Source: JAAEQG01 sp023133475 (GTDB taxonomy: Bacteria > Planctomycetota > Phycisphaerae > UBA1845). Taken from it: a stretch of 6,750 bases of DNA. Shown piece after piece: positions 1 to 5,509 of the stretch (its first letter is position 1; every line of letters begins with the position of its first letter). The stretch spans positions 1 to 6,750 of the forward strand of contig DAOVLE010000256.1 in NCBI GenBank assembly GCA_030631415.1, read 5' to 3'. Under the pieces are notes generated by a model, which did not search any database, was not told the DNA's origin, and worked only from the letters and a program-made list of their open reading frames with translations. The position numbers and the translations under genes are program-made.

Positions 1-13
1 CTGAACGAAGAAT

Positions 14-60
14 CCTCCCGTTCCTCCCCGCCGCCGAAGGCGGCGGGGAGGAACGGGGGG
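14..60. repeat. Long perfect hairpin, 19-22 bp stem
   Basis: Positions 17-35 and 39-57 are perfectly complementary (19 bp) around a GAA loop; 14-16 with 58-60 extend the stem to 22 bp with one G-U pair. It is very GC-rich and has no T-run on either side, so it is not a canonical intrinsic terminator. The first 235 bases hold no credible gene, only this and two more hairpins. It may be a dispersed palindromic repeat. Confidence 0.8.
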
Positions 61-81
61 GCAAAGGCAACCACTCCAATA

Positions 82-99
82 CCCGGCATAAATGCCGGG
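82..99. repeat. Short perfect palindrome
   Basis: CCCGGCAT at 82-89 pairs with ATGCCGGG at 92-99 around an AA loop. It is the second hairpin of the gene-free left end. Function unknown. Confidence 0.7.
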
Positions 100-171
100 C
101 CTAGCGCAAGCCTGCTCCCACAAAACCCACGCTATTCCGCATACGGGTTTACTGAATATTCACGCTCAGTC

Positions 172-199
172 GTAGGTCGGGTCCGCAGACCCGACCTAC
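172..199. repeat. 12-bp hairpin beyond the 3' end of the zinc-ribbon membrane gene
   Basis: Positions 172-183 pair perfectly with 188-199 around a CGCA loop. It lies 37 bp past the stop codon of the minus-strand gene ending at 236, so it could help end or stabilise that transcript. No U-tract follows on the minus strand. The GTAGG...CCTAC ends resemble those of the other palindromic repeats in the window, so it may be a repeat rather than a dedicated terminator. Confidence 0.6.
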
Positions 200-235
200 T
201 GGCTGATAGCTGATGGCTGACAGCTTCCCACGCTT

Positions 236-1684
236 TTATCTGCCACAGGCTGGTTTGGCATGAGTCACCTGGTCGGGATGTGGCAGCAGTCCTCTTCCGG
301 CACGCAGGCGGTTCTCGCTAGCGAGATACTCGGCGACAACCTTTGTGGAGATACGATTTACGGTCCCGTTTGCCCACCCCACACAGAACCCGGAACCCGC
401 CGGCGGCGGATCATTCACGTCAGGATCAGGCCACATGATCACCACCCATGACGTATTGTTCGCGGTGGCCAGGTCCATCCCGTGGTATGTGAACACGAAG
501 TCGCCCAGCCGATGGGCAACGATGCCGTCAGGCAGGGCGGCGATCGACTCACGGACTAAACGGTCTTTCTGTACGCGGGTAAGGAAAGCGAACCCGTCCA
601 GTGACGTCTGCCCCAGTGGGACATCCGCCTGTTGCGTATCGGTTTCGACAACCAGCAAGTCCCACGCGGCGAGGAAGTCTTCATCCACAAGTTGGATAGC
701 GTGATCGGGCCCTTGGCCGGCGTGTTGCTCGGCGTAGTTCAATACCGCATCCAGGACCACCCGCGTCTCGCTTACTGACCCCACCGTAGCACCCGTTCCG
801 AAGGTAGTCGTGGGCGTAGCGGAGAAGGTGACAGCCCAGACACTGAAAGCGATGAACCCGGCGATCGACAATAGGGGGAAGGTCAGAACCGCCAAGGCGG
901 CTCGGGCGCCGCCGACTTTCTGGCCTTGGCGGACCATGAGCACCGCACTGACCACCCACCAGACCCAACCCAAGTACCATCCCAGGCACGGAATGAGCAT
1001 GACCACGTTGGCCCCGGAACTGTAGCAGATGGCGTGGTAGGTGCGTCCCAGCCCGCCGGCTGTCTTGCCCGTCATCATCAGCAGGCCATGGGTGATCAAT
1101 CCCGCCACGGCTACCGCCCCCAGCAAAAACACTCCTCCCATGCTCGCGCCTATTCCCATCTCCATAAAACCCGGGGTTGCTCCAAGCCCACCAAATAGCC
1201 CTATGCCCACAGACAGCACCACGAAAGGTGTCACTCCCACCAGCATAAGCAGCATATGAGTGAAGAAGGTGAACCACCATGCCGACGCGGTCGAACTGTG
1301 CAACGGCGTCAGGCGCATCAGCCGGCCTGGCCCGACCAGCGCCATCCCCACAGTGGAGAACCACCCCCGCACAACACCCCGCTTGCTCCGGTTAAGCCAG
1401 GGCATCTGCTCCACCTCGGTCTGTTCCTCCTCCAGCCCTTCTGCCGGCAGGAGGACCATCTCGTCCATGTGGATGTGGGCGGAGCATGAGGTGCAGTCGA
1501 ACTCGGTGGGTATCAGGTGTCCCTGCGGCCCGGTGCCGTAATACGCCCGGTTGCAGTGTGGGCAACAGAACTGCACACTGTTGACTACAAACTCGAATTC
1601 GCTGGGCCTAAATGGCGTGCCGCATTCCGGGCACTGCCGCGACCGCAGGTTCCACAGACGATAATCGCAGATTTTGCACCGCAT
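236..1684 (-). CDS. Zinc-ribbon, Yip1-like multi-pass membrane protein (482 aa)
   Basis: A hypothetical membrane protein of unknown role. The N-terminus carries four CxxC knuckles: C3/C6 with C18/C21, and C41/C44 with C64/C67. This is the pattern of two zinc ribbons, presumably cytoplasmic. Four hydrophobic stretches follow at about 135-162, 178-205, 223-250 and 262-288. The segment around 213-270 (conserved-looking I-P-C-L-G-W turn, then a basic loop and another helix) resembles the Yip1/YIP1 family; this is recognition by eye. The roughly 190-residue tail after residue 290 is probably outside the membrane and ends in an F-C-V-G-W-A-N-G-T-V segment (433-442), faintly like the C-terminal motif of planctomycete pseudopilin-like proteins. 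The start is the ATG at 1684, chosen because it opens directly into the first zinc knuckle; its Shine-Dalgarno is weak. It is last in the minus-strand series. Confidence 0.85.
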   Translation of the reverse strand: MRCKICDYRLWNLRSRQCPECGTPFRPSEFEFVVNSVQFCCPHCNRAYYGTGPQGHLIPTEFDCTSCSAHIHMDEMVLLPAEGLEEEQTEVEQMPWLNRSKRGVVRGWFSTVGMALVGPGRLMRLTPLHSSTASAWWFTFFTHMLLMLVGVTPFVVLSVGIGLFGGLGATPGFMEMGIGASMGGVFLLGAVAVAGLITHGLLMMTGKTAGGLGRTYHAICYSSGANVVMLIPCLGWYLGWVWWVVSAVLMVRQGQKVGGARAALAVLTFPLLSIAGFIAFSVWAVTFSATPTTTFGTGATVGSVSETRVVLDAVLNYAEQHAGQGPDHAIQLVDEDFLAAWDLLVVETDTQQADVPLGQTSLDGFAFLTRVQKDRLVRESIAALPDGIVAHRLGDFVFTYHGMDLATANNTSWVVIMWPDPDVNDPPPAGSGFCVGWANGTVNRISTKVVAEYLASENRLRAGRGLLPHPDQVTHAKPACGR

Positions 1685-1704
1685 CAGCTAACACCCACCA
1701 TTGG

Positions 1705-1767
1705 GGTCCAAAGTCCAAGGTCCCGCGGATCCCTGACTTTGGACTTTGGACCAGGGACTTTGGACTT
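1705..1767. repeat. Heptamer repeat (AGTCCAA-type), inverted arrangement
   Basis: Units GGTCCAA, AGTCCAA and GGTCC(C) run 1705-1724. The same heptamers recur on the opposite strand at 1735-1752 and again at 1753-1767. The two halves can form a foldback. The same heptamer family appears at 3943-3967. Confidence 0.75.
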
Positions 1768-1773
1768 ACCAGC

Positions 1774-1798
1774 GTAGGGCGGGTGAAACCCGCCCTAC
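1774..1798. repeat. GTAGGGCGGGT palindromic repeat
   Basis: GTAGGGCGGGT at 1774-1784 pairs perfectly with ACCCGCCCTAC at 1788-1798 around a GAA loop. It lies just 3' of the four-helix membrane gene that ends at 1812 on the minus strand, where it could stabilise or terminate the message. It belongs to the family also seen at 2493-2546, 3918-3937, 5144-5165 and 6592-6653. Confidence 0.85.
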
Positions 1799-1811
1799 TC
1801 CGGTAACCCGC

Positions 1812-2462
1812 CTACGAAACCAGCGGCGGGCCGAAACGCTCGGATGAATCCCGGGCAGGTGACCATCCGACAATCTCATCTCGGATATTTTTCCGCCTGA
1901 ACCAGATCAGCATAAACACCGGCAACGCCCAATACCAAAGCAACCCCACCACCAACCCCACGATGGCGAAGGTTTCCAGAGAGCCGGCGGGCATGGATGC
2001 AGCGCCTGGATTCTGTTTTGATATGGACTCGATCTGCTGCGGGAGAGTGTTATAATTGTACATGGTTACGACGACCACATACAGCATCTTGAGCACCGCC
2101 CATACCATTGCCGCTTTGACGGCCCACCGACGCCGGCTGAGTAGCCCGACACCCGCGACCAACAAGAGCACCGCCAGGATCACGGTCAGGCTGGAGCTAA
2201 TCATGACCCAGCTCACCTGGGCTTCGCTGAGTTTGATAGCGCGCGGCGAGTTATCGGGAAGAGCGGACCCCATCTTGTCCAATATAAAGGGAGCCAAAAA
2301 CCCCATGATACCGCCCAGCGTAGCCAGTATGCCGAAGATGATCGCAATTATTCCGATCACCCCGGGCCAGGATGAGCGGCTTTCCGGTTGACGAGTTTCG
2401 CCCACACTGGTCGGCGGAGTAAAACCTGCCGGTGATACTGTTTCGCTGTTACTATTCACCAT
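1812..2462 (-). CDS. Small four-helix membrane protein (216 aa), hypothetical
   Basis: I do not recognise the family. The protein has a polar, Ser/Thr/Pro-rich N-terminal tail (1-31), then hydrophobic segments at about 34-60, 85-108, 113-135 and 163-188, and a short charged C-terminal tail that starts with R-R-K-N after the last helix. The positive residues after helices 2 and 4 (R110-R112, R189-K191) suggest both termini face the cytoplasm. No catalytic or binding motif is visible. The start is the ATG at 2462, supported by GAGAG at 2469-2473 with a 6-nt spacer. It lies between murA and the zinc-ribbon membrane gene, both on the same strand, with repeat-filled gaps on each side. It may be a general accessory membrane protein; no link to cell-wall synthesis can be shown. 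Confidence 0.8.
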   Translation of the reverse strand: MVNSNSETVSPAGFTPPTSVGETRQPESRSSWPGVIGIIAIIFGILATLGGIMGFLAPFILDKMGSALPDNSPRAIKLSEAQVSWVMISSSLTVILAVLLLVAGVGLLSRRRWAVKAAMVWAVLKMLYVVVVTMYNYNTLPQQIESISKQNPGAASMPAGSLETFAIVGLVVGLLWYWALPVFMLIWFRRKNIRDEIVGWSPARDSSERFGPPLVS

Positions 2463-2492
2463 CTTAATCTCTCACAAATCTGTTGTCGTGGA

Positions 2493-2546
2493 TGTAGGGC
2501 GGGTTCCACCCGCCACGCCAGGAAGGCGGGTGGAACCCGCCCTACA
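2493..2546. repeat. Double GTAGGGCGGGTT palindromic repeat
   Basis: Arms 2493-2514 and 2525-2546 form a perfect 22-bp inverted repeat with a 10-nt loop. Each arm is itself a small palindrome (GGCGGGT..ACCCGCC), so one large hairpin or two small ones can form. It lies between murA and the small membrane gene. Confidence 0.9.
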
Positions 2547-2569
2547 CCGGTGGGCTTATTGGCCGACAC

Positions 2570-2606
2570 GGTGGGTTCCACCTCGCTCCGCGAGGTTCCA
2601 CCCACC
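2570..2606. repeat. Nested hairpin just past the end of murA
   Basis: Outer arms GGTGGG (2570-2575) and CCCACC (2601-2606) enclose an inner stem ACCTCG (2580-2585) / CGAGGT (2591-2596) with a 5-nt loop. It begins 6 nt beyond the murA stop on the minus strand, a natural position for a terminator-like or mRNA-stabilising structure, although no T-run follows. Its TTCCACC parts relate it to the neighbouring palindromic repeats. Confidence 0.65.
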
Positions 2607-2611
2607 CTACA

Positions 2612-3877
2612 TTAATCCTGCACCCGGCGGATGTCCGCTCCGACGGCGGTGAGCTTCTCCTCGATACGCTGGTAGCCGCGGTCGATGTGATACGCACGAT
2701 GCAGCCTGGTCTGCCCCTTGGCGATCAGCCCTGCCAGGATCAGAGCGGCAGAAGCCCGCAAGTCCGATGCCATCACCGGCGCCCCGATCAACTTCTTCAC
2801 CCCCTCGATAATCACCGTAGGCCCCTCCTTGCGGATGTGAGCCCCCATCCGGTTCAGCTCCGCCACGTGCATGAAGCGGTCGGGGAAAATCTTCTCGGTG
2901 ACCACACTGTTCCCGTCCGCCAGGCACAGCAACGCCATCGTCTGAGCCTGAAGGTCCGTCGGGAAACCGGGATAAGGCTGAGTGGTAAGTTCTATCGGCT
3001 CCAGCCGCCGGGCGGAACTGACCTGCACGCCCTTCTCATACCGCTCGATGTTAAGCCCGAGGTGCCGCAGACGATCCACCACCGCAATCAAATGCTCCAG
3101 ACGCCCGTTCTCCAAGTGCAACTCGCCGTTGGTGATAGCCGCCGCGATTATGAATGTGCCGGTCTCGATGCGGTCGGGAATGACGGTATGTTCGACGCCT
3201 TGCAGCGAATCGACCCCGTCGATGGTGATACGCGGCGTCCCGTGACCGGTGATCTGAGCCCCGCATTTGTTCAAAAACTCTGCCAGATCGGTGATTTCCG
3301 GCTCACAAGCCGCCGACTCGATCACCGTGCGCCCTTCCGCCAGCGTCGCAGCCATCAGCACGTTGGCGGTCCCGGTCACCGTGGACCCGAACGCCCCGCC
3401 GAGAAACAACTCGGTTCCCTTGAGTTTCTTGGCCCGCAGCACAATATCGCCGCCTGCCAGGTCGAAGTCCGCCCCGAGGCTCCGCAGCCCCTGGATGTGC
3501 AGGTTGATCGGGCGATCTCCGATGGCGCACCCGCCGGGCATCGAGACCTGGGACCGTTTCCGCTTGGCCAACAGCGGGCCCATGACGCAGACGCTGGCTC
3601 GCATTCTGGACACCAGTTCGTACTCGGCGTGGCAGTTCATCTCGTCCTCAGCCCGAAGGCGAAGCCCGCCCTCTTCCCTACGCTCACAGGTGATGCCCAA
3701 GCGGTTGAGCAGTGTGATCATCTGCCGTACGTCCTGCAAATCGGGCACATTATGCAGGATGGTTTCGCCTTCACAGAGGATTGTCGCCGCGAGGATGGGC
3801 AGGGCTGCGTTCTTGGCGCCGTCAATTTTCACCGTCCCCTTAAGCCGCGATCCGCCATTGATCTCGAAGTGTTCCAC
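2612..3877 (-). CDS. murA: UDP-N-acetylglucosamine 1-carboxyvinyltransferase MurA
   Basis: MurA transfers enolpyruvate from phosphoenolpyruvate to UDP-GlcNAc, the first committed step of peptidoglycan synthesis, in the cytoplasm. At 421 residues the protein is the normal length. Landmarks of the family are present: the N-terminal G-A-K-N (K22, N23), R93 in the M-R-A-S segment, the active-site cysteine C117 in P-G-G-C-A-I-G (the fosfomycin target Cys115 of E. coli), D308 in F-P-T-D-L-Q-A-Q, R374 in D-L-R-A-S, and R400 in the C-terminal H-I-D-R-G-Y segment. The cysteine, rather than the aspartate seen in fosfomycin-resistant homologues, suggests ordinary sensitivity. The start is a GTG at 3877, giving M-E-H-F-E-I; this matches known MurA N-termini and is backed by a GAGAGG site. 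prmC lies 198 bp upstream on the same strand. The gene shows that the organism makes peptidoglycan. Confidence 0.97.
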   Translation of the reverse strand: MEHFEINGGSRLKGTVKIDGAKNAALPILAATILCEGETILHNVPDLQDVRQMITLLNRLGITCERREEGGLRLRAEDEMNCHAEYELVSRMRASVCVMGPLLAKRKRSQVSMPGGCAIGDRPINLHIQGLRSLGADFDLAGGDIVLRAKKLKGTELFLGGAFGSTVTGTANVLMAATLAEGRTVIESAACEPEITDLAEFLNKCGAQITGHGTPRITIDGVDSLQGVEHTVIPDRIETGTFIIAAAITNGELHLENGRLEHLIAVVDRLRHLGLNIERYEKGVQVSSARRLEPIELTTQPYPGFPTDLQAQTMALLCLADGNSVVTEKIFPDRFMHVAELNRMGAHIRKEGPTVIIEGVKKLIGAPVMASDLRASAALILAGLIAKGQTRLHRAYHIDRGYQRIEEKLTAVGADIRRVQD

Positions 3878-3886
3878 GATTCCGAT

Positions 3887-3892
3887 CCTCTC
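3887..3892 (-). promoter_or_regulatory. Ribosome binding site for the GTG start of murA
   Basis: On the minus strand this reads GAGAGG, 9 nt before the GTG at 3877-3875. It supports the GTG start, since no ATG lies at a suitable place. Confidence 0.7.
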
Positions 3893-3917
3893 TTTTCAAT
3901 TCTCTGCATGAATTACC

Positions 3918-3937
3918 GTAGGGCGGGTTCCACCCGC
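3918..3937. repeat. GTAGGGCGGGTT palindromic repeat, single short copy
   Basis: A single arm of the dispersed repeat (GTAGGGCGGGTT then CCACCCGC). GCGGGT at 3923-3928 pairs with ACCCGC at 3932-3937. It sits 41 bp upstream of the murA start codon. Confidence 0.8.
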
Positions 3938-3942
3938 TGCTC

Positions 3943-3967
3943 AGTCCAAAGTCCAAGGTCCAAAGTC
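3943..3967. repeat. Heptamer repeat (AGTCCAA-type)
   Basis: AGTCCAA, AGTCCAA, GGTCCAA and AGTC run head to tail: three and a half units with a 7-nt period. It is the same unit as in the array at 1705-1767. Confidence 0.85.
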
Positions 3968-3975
3968 GGTAGTGG

Positions 3976-4057
3976 GGGTGGCCCAGGGCTTTAGCCCTGG
4001 GGGACGCGAATCGCGTCAGGTATTCGTGTCCCCCACCGCTAAAGCGGTGGGCCACCC
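3976..4057. repeat. 82-bp cloverleaf-forming repeat element
   Basis: Four stems fit together without overlap. The closing stem is GGGTGGCCCA 3976-3985 / TGGGCCACCC 4048-4057. Arm 1 is GGGCT 3986-3990 / AGCCC 3993-3997. Arm 2 is 3999-4011 / 4022-4034 (13 bp with one G-U). Arm 3 is CCGCT 4036-4040 / AGCGG 4043-4047. A second copy at 6690-6750 runs off the window and keeps the closing-stem sequence and arm 2. It is not a tRNA: no T-arm consensus, and the arm sizes are wrong. It lies between prmC and murA. Confidence 0.85.
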
Positions 4058-4060
4058 ACC

Positions 4061-4107
4061 CTCTTGCCTCTTGCCTCATGCCTCTTGCCTTATCCCTCTT
4101 GCCTCTT
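4061..4107. repeat. Heptamer array (CTCTTGC)6.7 overlapping the end of prmC
   Basis: Seven-base units: CTCTTGC, CTCTTGC, CTCATGC, CTCTTGC, CTTATCC, CTCTTGC, then CTCTT. The array covers the last codons and the stop codon of prmC (TGA on the minus strand at 4078-4076). The variant unit CTCATGC supplies that stop. Confidence 0.9.
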
Positions 4108-5005
4108 TCAAACGAAACTCCATCACCCGGTCGTGCGGGTCTTGGGGGTCGCGCCAAGTTCCCACGTGTTCCCAGCAGCCGGTGCGGCTGAAGATTCCGA
4201 CGACCGCCTCTTCCTTACCATACCCGATTTCGACGAGGATGGACCCTCCGACTCGCAGGATTGTGCCGCCGGTGTCGGCAAAAGTGCGGTAGAAGGACAA
4301 GCCGTCTCCCTCTACGGTGAGAGCGACGGCAGGTTCGTGATCGCGGACGTTTTTTGGCAGGGTGGCCATCTCGGCGACACTAACATATGGCGGGTTCGAC
4401 ACGAGAAAATCAAACCCGTCGTCGGGCACCAGGCCTGCCGAAAGCCCGAGCCGATCAGCCTGTGCGAATACGACACGTTCCGCCACCTCGTGCTCACTCG
4501 CGTTCCGCTGGGCCACCTCCAGGGCTTGGGCGGAGATATCGATCGCAACGGCTTTGGCTGCCGGAAGGTGCTTGAGAATGGCAACCGCCAGGCATCCGCT
4601 GCCGGTGCCCACGTCGAGGAACTGCGGAGCCTCCCAACCGTGTTCCTCACAGAGTTGCAACGCCCGCATCACCAGCATCTCGGTCTCCGGCCGCGGAATC
4701 AACACTGCCGGCGTCACCTCGAACTCCAACGAGAAGAACTCCTTGTGCCCCACCAGGTAAGCCACCGGAGCATGGTCTGCGGCAGCTTTGACCAACTCAC
4801 GAAAAGCCGCCCGTTTATCCGCATCGGGGACGCTATCGAAGCGGGTGTACAGCTCGATTTTCCGGCAGTTCAGCGCGTGCGAGAGCAGCACCTCGGTGGC
4901 CAGCCGGGCTTCATCCACTCCCCGCTGAGCCAGATACTGCTGGGTCCATTGCAACAAACGTGCAACGGTCCACGGAGTCTGGTTGGTTGTGCCCTGATCC
5001 ACCAT
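4076..5005 (-). CDS. prmC: Release factor glutamine N5-methyltransferase PrmC (HemK)
   Basis: PrmC uses S-adenosylmethionine to methylate the glutamine of the GGQ motif of release factors RF1 and RF2, which aids peptide release at stop codons. The helical N-terminal domain that recognises the release factor spans about 10-85. The hallmark I-P-R-P-E-T-E lies at 103-109, the SAM-binding motif D-V-G-T-G-S-G at 131-137, the acidic motif A-I-D-I-S at 154-158, and the catalytic N-P-P-Y at 204-207. At 309 residues it is somewhat longer than E. coli PrmC (277), with extra length at both ends. The natural C-terminus should fall near R-V-M-E-F-R-L-K (293-300). The last nine residues and the TGA stop are read from a heptamer repeat, so this tail looks acquired. 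The ATG at 5005 has no clear Shine-Dalgarno. The usual partner prfA is not seen immediately upstream. Confidence 0.95.
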   Translation of the reverse strand: MVDQGTTNQTPWTVARLLQWTQQYLAQRGVDEARLATEVLLSHALNCRKIELYTRFDSVPDADKRAAFRELVKAAADHAPVAYLVGHKEFFSLEFEVTPAVLIPRPETEMLVMRALQLCEEHGWEAPQFLDVGTGSGCLAVAILKHLPAAKAVAIDISAQALEVAQRNASEHEVAERVVFAQADRLGLSAGLVPDDGFDFLVSNPPYVSVAEMATLPKNVRDHEPAVALTVEGDGLSFYRTFADTGGTILRVGGSILVEIGYGKEEAVVGIFSRTGCWEHVGTWRDPQDPHDRVMEFRLKEARGIRQEA

Positions 5006-5056
5006 GGCAGGGAATATAGCAATTCAGCGAGATTTGTCATACAGCGACAATCCACA

Positions 5057-5289
5057 GCGTTTAGCGGCGACCCGAAGGGGAGCGTGAAGAGTGGAGCGTG
5101 GAGAATAGAGCGTGAAAAACACAGAAAACGGCGTAATCACAATTGTAGGGCGGGTTTCACCCACCGTTGTGATATTGCGCGGCGGGTAGAATTTGCTCTG
5201 ATACCACTTCCATTCTCAATTCTCCCCGCACCGCGCTCCATTTTCCACGCTCCATTTTCCATGCTCCCCTTCGGGTCGCCGCTAAACGC
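5057..5289. repeat. 233-bp element bounded by perfect 27-bp inverted repeats
   Basis: Positions 5057-5083 and 5263-5289 are perfect reverse complements (27 bp; GCGTTTAGCGGCGACC... at the left). The inner edges continue as related heptamer arrays in opposite orientation: 14-nt units at 5079-5120 (GGAGCGTGAAGAGT, GGAGCGTGGAGAAT, AGAGCGTGAAAAAC) and nine heptamers at 5208-5270 (such as CTCCATT, TTCCACG). A GTAGGGCGGGTTT copy sits at 5144-5165. There is no coding capacity of note. It may be a MITE-like or foldback repeat in the divergent intergenic region. Confidence 0.85.
5144..5165. repeat. GTAGGGCGGGTTT palindromic repeat inside the 233-bp element
   Basis: This matches the copy at 6592-6613 except for one base near the right end (ACCCACC instead of ACCCGCC). 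It is nested within the larger inverted-repeat element. Confidence 0.8.
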
Positions 5290-5325
5290 CTGCGTGTGCA
5301 CACAACGACGGTGTCTCCCATCCCC

Positions 5326-5353
5326 CCATTTTCCATTTTTCATTTTCAATTTG
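5326..5353. repeat. Heptamer array (CCATTTT-type)
   Basis: CCATTTT, CCATTTT, TCATTTT and CAATTTG run head to tail with a 7-nt period. The units resemble those at 5236-5263 in the neighbouring element. Confidence 0.75.
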
Positions 5354-5364
5354 TCCCCGTTCCT

Positions 5365-5390
5365 CTCGGCGGTGAATTATCCGGGTTAGT
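5365..5390 (+). repeat. Left copy of a 26-bp inverted repeat flanking the selenoprotein gene
   Basis: The reverse complement of this segment matches 6548-6573 at 24 of 26 positions; the shared perfect core is ACTAACCCGGATA. The pair encloses the plus-strand gene 5510-6535 and nothing else. It is either a dispersed repeat present on both sides or the ends of a mobile cassette. Confidence 0.8.
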
Positions 5391-5414
5391 GGTAAAGGCG
5401 CGTTTGTGGTAGTA

Positions 5415-5420
5415 TATACT
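5415..5420 (+). promoter_or_regulatory. Possible -10 box for the selenoprotein gene
   Basis: TATACT lies about 90 bp upstream of the ATG, within the 10-bp palindrome AGTATATACT (5411-5420). No convincing -35 hexamer is found at the right distance, so this is only a candidate. Confidence 0.3.
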
Positions 5421-5497
5421 GGGTAGTGTTTGCGGAGGCTGAGCGAGCAGGGCGTTGGGCAAGCCCCCTGTGGTGTGTCGGAGTTCCGGATCAGCCT

Positions 5498-5502
5498 GGA
5501 GG
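5498..5502 (+). promoter_or_regulatory. Shine-Dalgarno GGAGG deciding the start at 5510
   Basis: GGAGG lies 7 nt before the ATG at 5510-5512. It favours this start, which opens straight into a signal peptide, over the in-frame GTG at 5426, which would add 28 unlike residues. Confidence 0.85.
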
Positions 5503-5509
5503 TGGGCAA

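Noticed and set aside
2687..3994. 435-aa plus-strand open frame antisense to murA
   Set aside because: It is a shadow of the murA coding strand with no start signal and unlikely composition.
3976..4057. tRNA gene (cloverleaf fold)
   Set aside because: The 10-bp closing stem, 13-bp middle arm and lack of a T-loop consensus do not fit a tRNA.
5057..5353. CRISPR array
   Set aside because: The repeats are contiguous 7/14-nt units and inverted copies, without constant-length repeats and unique spacers.
4064..5389. 441-aa plus-strand open frame antisense to prmC
   Set aside because: It mirrors prmC and then runs through heptamer repeats; the protein is low in conserved features.
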